9,591 bases of DNA from Bryobacterales bacterium. GTDB taxonomy: Bacteria; Acidobacteriota; Terriglobia; Bryobacterales; Bryobacteraceae. Made by a program: the position numbers and the translations under genes. The stretch lies in assembly GCA_003487005.1 (NCBI GenBank), contig DNFG01000029.1:311-9901 (forward strand), written 5' to 3'. A model generated the notes under the pieces. The model was not told the origin of the DNA, ran no database searches, and was given only the letters and a program-made list of their open reading frames with translations. This document shows positions 1 through 6,689 of this stretch, piece by piece (position 1 is the stretch's first letter; every line of letters starts with the position of its first letter).

Positions 1-1094
1 ACCATGATCACGTCCGGGTCCTGACGCAGGATCGCCCGCAGCCCCGAGGCAAACGTCAGCCCGCGCTTGGGGTTCACCGGGATCTGGTTCACGCCCCCGA
101 GTTCATACTCCACCGGGTCTTCAATCGTGATGATCTTGTCTTCGTCGTTCTGGATCTCGCTCAATGCAGCGTACAGCGTCGTCGTCTTGCCGGAACCCGT
201 CGGCCCGGTCACCAGCACCATCCCGTACGGCTCCTTGATGTACCGCCGGAACCGGACCAGATCCCCTTCCGAAAAGCCCACCACCTCCAGCGACAGCTTC
301 TTGAACTGCTCGCTCATCGATTCCTTGTCCAGGACGCGAAGCACTGCGTCCTCGCCATGGATCGTCGGCATGATCGAGACCCGGAAATCAATCAGCCGCC
401 CCTTGTACCGGACGCGGAAACGCCCGTCCTGCGGAATCCGCCGCTCCGCGATGTCCAGTTCGCTCATCACCTTGATGCGGCTGATGATCGTCGAATGCCA
501 GTCCTTCGCGATCGGCGGCATCGCGTAATGCAGCACCCCGTCGATCCGGTACTTGATCACCACCTCCGAATCCCGCGTCTCGATGTGGATGTCCGACGCC
601 CGCCGCTCCAGCGCATTGAAAATCGTCGTGTCCACCAGCTTGATCACCGGCGCGATGTCGGCTTCCTCGCTCGTCAGCCGGTCGATCGACAGCGTTTCGT
701 CCGGGTTCTCCTCCTCGCCCACCACGTCCAGCGTGAACCCCTCCGTCACCTCCTCCAGCACCCGCTGCGACTGCTCCGTCTTCTTCAGCAGATCCGCGAT
801 CTGCGACAGCGTCGCCACCTTCACCTGCAGCTTCTTGTGCAGCAGAATCGACAGCTCGTCGATCAGGTTCAAATGCCGCGGATCCGCCAGCGCGATCGCC
901 AGCGACCCGTTCTGCGCCTCCAGCGGCACGAAATTGTACCGGAACATCAGATCCACCGGGATCGACTTGAACAGTTCGTGGTCGATCTTGGTTGCCTTCA
1001 GATCCACGAACTCGCAGCGATACCGCGCCGCCAGAGCCTGCGCCTGCGCCACTTCCTGCTCCGGATTTCCGCTTCTCAATGGGGGCGTCGCCAT
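1..1094 (-). CDS. GspE/PilB-family secretion/pilus assembly ATPase (partial, C-terminus beyond window)
   Basis: Cytoplasmic hexameric ATPase that powers pseudopilus or pilus assembly in type II secretion or type IV pili. The window holds the first 364 residues. Residues about 15-110 match the N-terminal T2SSE/MshE-type domain. An acidic linker (about 118-146) leads to the ATPase N2 domain with SDIHIE (167-172) and DIAERRIPQDGR (214-225). Walker A is GPTGSGKTT (297-305) with K303; the Asp box is IITIEDPVEY (321-330). The frame leaves the window at RQDPDVIM, the first residues of Walker B. His boxes and any zinc-binding CxxC pair would lie outside. The ATG at 1094 is supported by GGAAGG eight bases upstream, just after the gspF-like stop (14 bases between genes), so translation is probably coupled. 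The single N-terminal domain does not separate GspE from PilB. Family call is very sure; the exact subfamily is not. Confidence 0.97.
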   Translation of the reverse strand, partial: MATPPLRSGNPEQEVAQAQALAARYRCEFVDLKATKIDHELFKSIPVDLMFRYNFVPLEAQNGSLAIALADPRHLNLIDELSILLHKKLQVKVATLSQIADLLKKTEQSQRVLEEVTEGFTLDVVGEEENPDETLSIDRLTSEEADIAPVIKLVDTTIFNALERRASDIHIETRDSEVVIKYRIDGVLHYAMPPIAKDWHSTIISRIKVMSELDIAERRIPQDGRFRVRYKGRLIDFRVSIMPTIHGEDAVLRVLDKESMSEQFKKLSLEVVGFSEGDLVRFRRYIKEPYGMVLVTGPTGSGKTTTLYAALSEIQNDEDKIITIEDPVEYELGGVNQIPVNPKRGLTFASGLRAILRQDPDVIM

Positions 1095-1102
1095 GGCTTA
1101 AA

Positions 1103-1108
1103 CCTTCC
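1103..1108 (-). promoter_or_regulatory. Ribosome binding site of the GspE/PilB-like gene
   Basis: GGAAGG on the minus strand directly follows the TGA of the gspF-like gene and sits eight bases before the ATG at 1094. This fixes the start of the ATPase gene and suggests that ribosomes finishing the upstream gene can restart on it. Confidence 0.7.
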
Positions 1109-2314
1109 TCAATTGAACGTGTCCGCCAGCGAGAAAATCGGCAGGTACAGCGCCAGCAGCACGAACGCCACGAACCCGCCCATGAAAATCATAATCGCCG
1201 GCTCGATCAGCGACAGCGCCGCCTGCATCCGGGTGTTCACGTCATCCTCGTAAAACTCCGCCACGCTCGACAACATCGCCGGCAGCGCCCCCGTCGATTC
1301 CCCCACTTCCATCATGTCCACCGCCAGGGGCGGCGCCACCCCCGTCGACGCGAACGCCGACGACAGCGACTGCCCTTCCCGGACCATCTGCCGCGATTTC
1401 TCCAGCGCCTTCCGCAACACCGGGCTCCCGATCGACTCCGCCGCCGTCTCCAGCCCCTGCACCAGCGGTATCCCCCCCGTCAGCAGCGTCGACAACAGCC
1501 GCGCAATCTGCGCCACCTGATACTTCGTCCAGATCTCGCTCACCACCGGCAGCTTCATCTTCACCCGGTCCGAAAACGTCTTGCCCGCTTCCGTCTTCAG
1601 ATACAGCCGCCCCCCGATGATCCCTCCCACCAGCGCCACCCCCGCGATCACAATCGATTCCTGCGCGCTCGTCCCCACCGCGATCAGCCACCGCGTCAGC
1701 ACCGGCAGTTCCGCGTTCGTCGTCTCGTACAACGTCGCGAACCGCGGCACCACGAACGTCACCAGAAACACCACCAGCAACGCCACCAGCACGATCAGAA
1801 TCGATGGATACAGCAGCGAAAGCAGAATCTTCTTCCGAACCGCCAGCGCCAGCTTCTGGTAATTGACATAACGGTCCAGCACCTCCCCCAGCGCTCCGCT
1901 CTTCTCCCCCGCCATCACCGACGTCACGTAAATCGGTGGAAACACCCCCTGCCGCCGGAACGCCTCCGACAGCAGCGTGCCCCGCTTCACTTCGTCCCGG
2001 ACCTCCAGGATGACCGGGCTCAAACGCTTGTCCGTCAGCCGCTCCGCCAGCAAATCCAGCGACTTCAAAATCGGCAACCCGGCACGGAACAGCGTGTTGA
2101 ACTGCTGGTTGAAGATCAGAAACTTCTCCATGTCCAGCTTCTTCGCCCTTTTGCCGCCCCGCAATCCCGCCAGACCCTCCCGCGGCCGGATCGAATACAC
2201 AAGGTAACCCTGCTGCGTGAGCTTGTCGCGCAGTTCCTGCTCGCTGCCGGCCTCCATCACCTGCTGCCGGACTTCCCCGCGGGCATTCGCGTATTTCAGA
2301 GCAAATTCGGGCAT
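1109..2314 (-). CDS. GspF/PilC-family inner-membrane platform protein
   Basis: Polytopic inner-membrane protein that couples the GspE/PilB ATPase to (pseudo)pilin assembly. At 401 residues it has the usual family length. It shows the diagnostic internal duplication of T2SSF domains: GLPILKSLDLLAER (79-92) mirrors GIPLVQGLETAAES (281-294), and GEKSGALGEVLDRYV (136-150) mirrors GESTGALPAMLSSVAEFY (338-355). Three hydrophobic segments lie at about 163-190, 219-238 and 366-396. The cytoplasmic N-terminus (FALKYANARGE) is typical of the family and supports the ATG at 2314, although the Shine-Dalgarno match is weak (AGGCGAAG). It lies between lolA (51-base gap) and the ATPase gene (14-base gap). 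The order F before E is the reverse of the E-F order in classic gsp operons. Whether it serves secretion or pili cannot be told from this gene. Confidence 0.97.
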   Translation of the reverse strand: MPEFALKYANARGEVRQQVMEAGSEQELRDKLTQQGYLVYSIRPREGLAGLRGGKRAKKLDMEKFLIFNQQFNTLFRAGLPILKSLDLLAERLTDKRLSPVILEVRDEVKRGTLLSEAFRRQGVFPPIYVTSVMAGEKSGALGEVLDRYVNYQKLALAVRKKILLSLLYPSILIVLVALLVVFLVTFVVPRFATLYETTNAELPVLTRWLIAVGTSAQESIVIAGVALVGGIIGGRLYLKTEAGKTFSDRVKMKLPVVSEIWTKYQVAQIARLLSTLLTGGIPLVQGLETAAESIGSPVLRKALEKSRQMVREGQSLSSAFASTGVAPPLAVDMMEVGESTGALPAMLSSVAEFYEDDVNTRMQAALSLIEPAIMIFMGGFVAFVLLALYLPIFSLADTFN

Positions 2315-2365
2315 GCTTCGCCTACATACTGTTGACGCGAAACCACCCCCCGGCGTGGAGGCCTT

Positions 2366-3007
2366 TTATTGCTCCACTTCCATCACCGCCACCCCGGGCG
2401 GCGCCTCGAACCGGAATTCCGCCTCGTTCACCGGACCGTTCACCCGCTCGTTCGTGAACCGGAACTCCGTCACCGATCCGTCCACCCCCGTCACCACCAG
2501 CCTTTCGATCGCAAACTCCGCCGATACCGAGAACTCCACCCGCGTGTACGGAGCCTTGTCGCTCTTCGGAAACGCCCGGATCAACGGCGGCCGGTCGTTC
2601 GCGTTCCATTCGAACCGGCCGAAGTCCCGCTGGAAATCCAGGCGGCCCAGCAGGAACGCCAGGGGCGCCCGGAAATCGTCCGTCTCCTTCAAACGGGCCT
2701 TCTCGGCGGTGCCCGAAAGTGGCGAATAGAAGTACACAAAACTGCCGTCTGAGACGAATAATTTGCCCTCTGGCTGCGTGTAGGTCCAGCGCATCCGGCC
2801 GGGCTTCCGGAGCACCAGACGGCCCCGCTCGACGATCCTCCGGCCCTGCGCCAACTGGCGCTGCTCGAAGGTTAACTCCAGTGTTTTCGCGCGGTTATAG
2901 CGCTGCTCGACCCCCCGCAGCAAGGGGGCCAGCCCCTGAGCCGGGGCCGCCGGAGGCAGCAGCCACCAGACCAGACCGAGCGCCAGAATAATTTGTCTAT
3001 TGTACAT
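2366..3007 (-). CDS. lolA: Outer-membrane lipoprotein carrier protein LolA
   Basis: Periplasmic chaperone that accepts lipoproteins from the LolCDE transporter and carries them to the outer membrane. The 213-residue product has a signal peptide: hydrophobic core at about 7-18 and probable cleavage after APA (A23|Q24). The mature part carries LolA-type sequence: an early TFEQRQ strand (46-51), GRLVLRKPGRMRWTY (62-76), the LFVSDGSFVYFYSP strands (83-96), and the typical end FRFTNERVN...FRFEAPPGVAV. An in-frame TTG at 3013 would add two residues. I prefer the ATG at 3007, but neither start has a clear ribosome site and both sit inside a perfect palindrome. The gene starts 9-15 bases after the oxidoreductase stop, so the two are probably co-transcribed, and it precedes gspF/gspE-like genes. 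Size, signal peptide and motifs make LolA secure; the pairing with the secretion motor is contextual. Confidence 0.93.
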   Translation of the reverse strand: MYNRQIILALGLVWWLLPPAAPAQGLAPLLRGVEQRYNRAKTLELTFEQRQLAQGRRIVERGRLVLRKPGRMRWTYTQPEGKLFVSDGSFVYFYSPLSGTAEKARLKETDDFRAPLAFLLGRLDFQRDFGRFEWNANDRPPLIRAFPKSDKAPYTRVEFSVSAEFAIERLVVTGVDGSVTEFRFTNERVNGPVNEAEFRFEAPPGVAVMEVEQ

Positions 3008-3014
3008 GTACAAT
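2999..3014. repeat. 16-bp perfect AT-rich palindrome over the lolA start
   Basis: ATTGTACATGTACAAT is identical to its own reverse complement. It covers the lolA ATG and the alternative TTG, and lies in the 15-base gap between the oxidoreductase and lolA. A further GTAC at 3015-3018 gives three GTAC copies in 17 bases. The AT content stands out from the surrounding high-GC DNA. Such a symmetric site could bind a dimeric regulator or fold in RNA over the start codon; no regulator is encoded nearby to assign it to. Confidence 0.55.
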
Positions 3015-3022
3015 GTACTAAT

Positions 3023-4030
3023 CTAGAGGTACCGGACCAGGCGCTTCCCGGTGTTGTCGCCCGTGAAGAGCCCGATGAAGGCTTTCCCTGTATTTTCTAT
3101 GCCTTGCACGATATCCTCGCGATATTTCAGCCGGCCTTCGCGGATCCACGCCGCCATTTGGGCAACGCCCTCCGGGTATCTTTCAAGGTACCGGAAGACG
3201 AGAAACCCGTGCATCTGGGCCTGTTTGACGACCAGTTGAAACAGCAATCGCGGCCCTTGCGGGATCTCCGTTTCGTTGTACTGGGCGATCTGCCCACAGA
3301 GCACGATCCGGGCGAAGTTGTTGATCTGCAGCAGCACAGCATCCGTCATCGCCCCGCCGGTGTTGTCGAAGTACACGTCGACGCCATCCGGGCACAGAGC
3401 CCGCAATCGCCCGCCCAAATCGCTCTCCGTTTTGTAGTTGAACGCGGCGTCGAAGCCGAGATCTTCAATCAAATGTTGGACTTTCGCGTCGCTACCGGCC
3501 GAGCCGGCGACCCGGCAACCCTGGATTTTGGCGATCTGCCCAACGAGCGAACCGACCGCGCCGGCCGCTCCGCTGACGAAAACGGTCTCGCCGGGCTTTG
3601 GTTTTCCGAGGTCGAGGAGGCCAAAATAGGCCGTCATGCCGGGCATGCCGAGGACCCCGAGGGCCGTTGAGATAGGCGCGAGGGCGGGGTCGACGCGGGT
3701 GAGCTGGTTTGGAGCGGCGCATGCGAATTCCTGCCAGCCCCACATGCCGGCGGCGAATTCGCCGGGCTGGAAGGCGGGATTATTGGACTTGAGGATCTGG
3801 CCGACGCTGCCGGCGGGGACGACTTCGCCGGGGCTGACGGAGCCGAGGTAGCCGGGGCCTTCGCGCATGATGCCGCGCAAGTAGGGGTCGACGGAGGTGA
3901 AGTGGGTCTGGAGGAGGACTTCGCCGGGGCCGGGTTCAGGCAGGGCGGATTCGACGACGGCGAAATCGGATTCGCGGGGCAGTCCGGCGGGGCGGGTTTG
4001 GAGAATGACCTGTCGATTCACCTGGCTCAT
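3023..4030 (-). CDS. CurA-like NADP-dependent medium-chain oxidoreductase
   Basis: Zinc-free medium-chain dehydrogenase/reductase of the curcumin reductase / leukotriene B4 12-hydroxydehydrogenase (YncB/CurA) type. These enzymes use NADPH to reduce the double bond of alpha,beta-unsaturated ketones and aldehydes in the cytoplasm. The 335 residues match the family length. Visible hallmarks: the N-terminal NRQVILQTRPAG (5-16), SVDPYLRG (46-53), GMPGMTAYFGLLDLG (128-142), the nucleotide-binding SGAAGAVGS (153-161), YFDNTGG (220-226) and the C-terminal NTGKRLVRYL. No catalytic-zinc cysteine/histidine set is seen. The ATG at 4030 abuts GAAGGA; a GTG at 4021 has better spacing and would begin just before NRQ. 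The stop lies 15 bases before the lolA ATG, suggesting an operon. The coding strand changes from C-rich in its 5' part to slightly G-rich in its 3' part. True substrate unknown. Confidence 0.92.
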   Translation of the reverse strand: MSQVNRQVILQTRPAGLPRESDFAVVESALPEPGPGEVLLQTHFTSVDPYLRGIMREGPGYLGSVSPGEVVPAGSVGQILKSNNPAFQPGEFAAGMWGWQEFACAAPNQLTRVDPALAPISTALGVLGMPGMTAYFGLLDLGKPKPGETVFVSGAAGAVGSLVGQIAKIQGCRVAGSAGSDAKVQHLIEDLGFDAAFNYKTESDLGGRLRALCPDGVDVYFDNTGGAMTDAVLLQINNFARIVLCGQIAQYNETEIPQGPRLLFQLVVKQAQMHGFLVFRYLERYPEGVAQMAAWIREGRLKYREDIVQGIENTGKAFIGLFTGDNTGKRLVRYL

Positions 4031-4098
4031 TCCTTCAGCTTAGCGGCCGGGGGCGGAGTTTTGCTCTTTGGGGTTCGATTCAAGACAATGGAGGGGAG
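4031..4098. promoter_or_regulatory. Divergent intergenic region between oxidoreductase and aminotransferase operon
   Basis: These 68 bases separate two diverging transcription units and so should hold at least one promoter in each direction. No convincing -35/-10 pair is visible on either strand. On the right, GGAGGGGAG (4090-4098) is the aminotransferase ribosome site, abutting its ATG. On the left, GAAGGA on the minus strand (4031-4036) abuts the oxidoreductase ATG. The placement of promoters here is inferred from gene direction only. Confidence 0.4.
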
Positions 4099-5499
4099 AT
4101 GTCCACACTGCCTTTGCCCGCTCCCCAAGATGTCGCCCGCGTGGAGACGAAGTACCGCCGGATCGTGACGCGGTTTCCGGTACCGGAGTCGTTGCCGATC
4201 CTCGAGAAGCTGAACCGCTATGAACTGCGCGCGATGGGCGGACAGCCGCCGGTGATCTGGGATCGCGCCGAGGGATTTCAGGTTTACGATCCGTTTGGCA
4301 ACAAGTGGCTGGACTGGTCTTCGGGCGTGCTGATCACCAATGCCGGGCATGGCCGGAAGGAGATCGCGGACGCGATCGCGGGGCAGGCGGGTCACGGGTT
4401 GCTGACGAATTACTGTTTTCCGTCGGAGATCCGGGCGCGGCTTTGCGAGCGGTTTGTGGAGTTGATGCCGGAGCCGCTGAAGAAGATCTTCCTGCTGACG
4501 ACGGGGAGCGAGACGGTGGAGTTCGCGATCAAGGCGGCGCGGATGCATGGCCGCAAAGTGGGCGGGCCGACCAAGAACGTGGTGGTTTCGTTCGAGAAGG
4601 CGTTCCACGGGCGGACGCTGGGATCGCAGCAGGCGGGCGGCATTCCGGGGCTGAAGTCGTGGATCGGCAACCTGGATCCGGGTTTCGTGCAGGTGCCGTT
4701 TCCGGACGGTTTCTGGACGAAAGACACGAGTTTTGAGCTGTTTGAGCGGACGCTGGGAGAGCATGGCGTGGGTCCGGCGCAGGTGTGCGCGGTGATGCTG
4801 GAGACCTACCAGGGCGGGACGGCGGCTTTCGCGCCGGTGGAGTATATCCAGCAGCTTCGGAAATGGTGTGACGCACACGACGCGTTGCTGGTGTTTGACG
4901 AAGTGCAGGCGGCGTTCGGCCGCTGCGGAAAACTTTGGGGCTTCGAGCATTACGGGGTGGTGCCGGACCTGACGACGTGGGGCAAGGGGATCTCGTCCTC
5001 GCTGCCGATTTCGGCGATTGTGGGACGGCCGGACGTGATGGACATGTCGGACCCGGGTTCGGCATCGTCGACGCACACGGGCAACCCCGTGTGCTGCGCG
5101 GCGGCGCTGGCGAACGTGGATCTGATTCTGAACGAGGATCTGCCGGGCAACGCAGCGCGGATGGGCGCGGTGCTGCAAGGACGGCTGGAGGCGCTGAAGG
5201 CGAAGTACCCCGAGCACATCGGGGCGATTCGCGGGAAGGGTCTGGTGGCCGGGATGATCTGCGTGGAGCCGGGGTCGTCACCGGAGAAACCGGACGCGGC
5301 GTTCGCGCACGACGTGGTGTGGCGCTGCGTGGAGCGCGGACTGCTGATGTTCGCGCCTGTGGGCTACATGGGCTCGACGGTGAAGATCTGTCCGCCGCTG
5401 ACGATCACGGAGGAGGCTCTCAGCGAGGGCTGCGACGTCCTCGACGAGGTGGTGGCGGAAGTGGCGGCGCAGCGCGGCGCGATGGTCCAGAGGAGCTAG
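4099..5499 (+). CDS. Class III PLP-dependent aminotransferase
   Basis: Cytoplasmic pyridoxal-phosphate enzyme of the acetylornithine / 4-aminobutyrate aminotransferase group, moving an amino group between an amine donor and a keto acid or aldehyde. At 466 residues it has normal length. Seen in order: DPFGNKWLDWSSGVLITNAGH (64-84), cofactor phosphate loop TTGSETVEFAIKAAR (134-148), FHGRTLGS (169-176), LETYQGG (234-240), FDEVQAAFGRCG (266-277) with D267 facing the pyridine nitrogen, TTWGKGISSSLP (292-303) with K296 as Schiff-base lysine, THTGNP (325-330) and IRGKG (377-381). The lysine context is unusual: most relatives have LGKxLGGGxP. GGAGG at 4090 supports the ATG. It opens a three-gene operon, with the dehydrogenase gene starting six bases after its stop. 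Class is sure; substrate unknown. It is unlikely to be a plain arginine-pathway ArgD given the neighbours. Confidence 0.95.
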   Translation: MSTLPLPAPQDVARVETKYRRIVTRFPVPESLPILEKLNRYELRAMGGQPPVIWDRAEGFQVYDPFGNKWLDWSSGVLITNAGHGRKEIADAIAGQAGHGLLTNYCFPSEIRARLCERFVELMPEPLKKIFLLTTGSETVEFAIKAARMHGRKVGGPTKNVVVSFEKAFHGRTLGSQQAGGIPGLKSWIGNLDPGFVQVPFPDGFWTKDTSFELFERTLGEHGVGPAQVCAVMLETYQGGTAAFAPVEYIQQLRKWCDAHDALLVFDEVQAAFGRCGKLWGFEHYGVVPDLTTWGKGISSSLPISAIVGRPDVMDMSDPGSASSTHTGNPVCCAAALANVDLILNEDLPGNAARMGAVLQGRLEALKAKYPEHIGAIRGKGLVAGMICVEPGSSPEKPDAAFAHDVVWRCVERGLLMFAPVGYMGSTVKICPPLTITEEALSEGCDVLDEVVAEVAAQRGAMVQRS

Positions 5500-5505
5500 A
5501 GGACG

Positions 5506-6684
5506 ATGCAGGTACTTCTTCTTGGCGGCGGGATGATCGCGCAGGATCAGCTTCTGCCCTCGCTCTATCAATTGCAGCGGCAGGGACGGGTGGAGTCGAT
5601 CGAGGTTTGTTCGCTGGCGATGGACATTCTGGAAGCTCTGGCGGCGCATCCGAAGATTGTGCGGGCGTTTCCGGACGTGCCGCCGTTCAAGCCGACGGTG
5701 ACGCCCTACCCGGAGTTGATCGCGGCGATGCCGCCGCGGCAACTGGTGGTGGTGGGTTTGCCGGACCAATTGCACTACAACGCGGTGATGTGCGCGCTGA
5801 AGCACGACCAGAACGTGTTGTGCGTGAAGCCGCTGGTGTTGACGGTGAAGCAGGCGGAAGAGATTGAAGAGGAGGCGCGCGGGCGCGGCCTGCTGGTGGC
5901 GACGGAGTATCACAAGCGGTTTGACGACCGTTCGCACATGGCGCGCCAGCGGTATCGCACGGGCCAGTTTGGCGAGTTCAAGCTGGGGACGGCGTCGTTG
6001 TTCGAGAAGTGGTATTACCGTCATTCGAACTTCCAGAACTGGTTCACGACGGACGCAACGGACGCGTTCACCTACATTGGGTGCCATTACGTGGACCTGG
6101 TGCATTTCATTACGGGTCTCAAGCCGGTGAGCGTGTCGCTCTATGGGCTGAAGGACCAGTTCCCGAACGGGAAGACCGGGTATCTGTGGACGGACGCGCG
6201 GGTGATCTGGGAGAACGGCGCGGCATTGAATGTGCAGAACGCGCTGGGCTTCCCGGACGCGGCACCGGGGTCGAACACGCAGGGGTTGACGATGTATGGG
6301 GCGACGGGCGAAGCGGGTTCGTGGATCGAGCACAACGACCGGTACCGCGGGATCTCGTACAGCATCGTGGAACCGGTTTCGGGCGGCGGACAGACACAGT
6401 ATTCGGAGCCGAGCCCGGATTACTTCACGTACGTGGATCATGGCGGGCCGGGCCTGGTGCCGGTGGGCTATGGCTACCGGAGCGTGGCGTACATCGTGGA
6501 GCGGGCGATCGAACTGGAGACGGGCGACCGCGACCTGAACGGCCGGCGGGCGCTGCTGAAGCAGTGGGACGACGCGGGGATCATGGCGACTCCAGCGAAT
6601 TCGAGCTTCAATGAAGCAGTAATCGAGGCGGCGCGGGCGTCGATTGCGCAGGACGGGGCGACGGTCAAGATCGCTTCGGTGTAG
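5506..6684 (+). CDS. Gfo/Idh/MocA-family NAD(P)-dependent oxidoreductase
   Basis: Probable cytoplasmic dehydrogenase of the glucose-fructose oxidoreductase / inositol dehydrogenase family, which oxidises or reduces a hydroxyl/keto group, usually on sugars, cyclitols or related compounds. The 392-residue product starts with a Rossmann strand and glycine loop, LLLGGGMIAQ (4-13). VVVGLPDQLHYNAVMCAL (81-98) follows, then CVKPL (106-110), where family members usually have EKP; K108 is kept. In the C-terminal substrate domain GCHYVDLVHF (192-201) supplies the expected His/Asp pair (H194, D197). GAGG (5499-5502) and AGGAG (5491-5495) precede the ATG, six bases after the aminotransferase stop. Pairing with an aminotransferase suggests that it makes the carbonyl to be aminated, or uses its product. 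Family is sure; substrate is not readable. Confidence 0.93.
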   Translation: MQVLLLGGGMIAQDQLLPSLYQLQRQGRVESIEVCSLAMDILEALAAHPKIVRAFPDVPPFKPTVTPYPELIAAMPPRQLVVVGLPDQLHYNAVMCALKHDQNVLCVKPLVLTVKQAEEIEEEARGRGLLVATEYHKRFDDRSHMARQRYRTGQFGEFKLGTASLFEKWYYRHSNFQNWFTTDATDAFTYIGCHYVDLVHFITGLKPVSVSLYGLKDQFPNGKTGYLWTDARVIWENGAALNVQNALGFPDAAPGSNTQGLTMYGATGEAGSWIEHNDRYRGISYSIVEPVSGGGQTQYSEPSPDYFTYVDHGGPGLVPVGYGYRSVAYIVERAIELETGDRDLNGRRALLKQWDDAGIMATPANSSFNEAVIEAARASIAQDGATVKIASV

Positions 6685-6689
6685 CAGCG

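Noticed and set aside
992..2335. Long plus-strand open frame of 447 codons opposite the GspF-like gene
   Set aside because: The product is rich in Arg, His, Gln and Pro with no domain, as expected antisense to a GC-rich gene. The opposite frame encodes a clear GspF/PilC protein.
2315..2365. Promoter or attenuator between lolA and the gspF-like gene
   Set aside because: Only a 4-bp stem and no recognisable promoter elements in the coding direction were seen.
4060..4092. TTGCTC / GACAAT as a promoter for the aminotransferase operon
   Set aside because: Poor match to consensus, and transcription would start inside the ribosome binding site.
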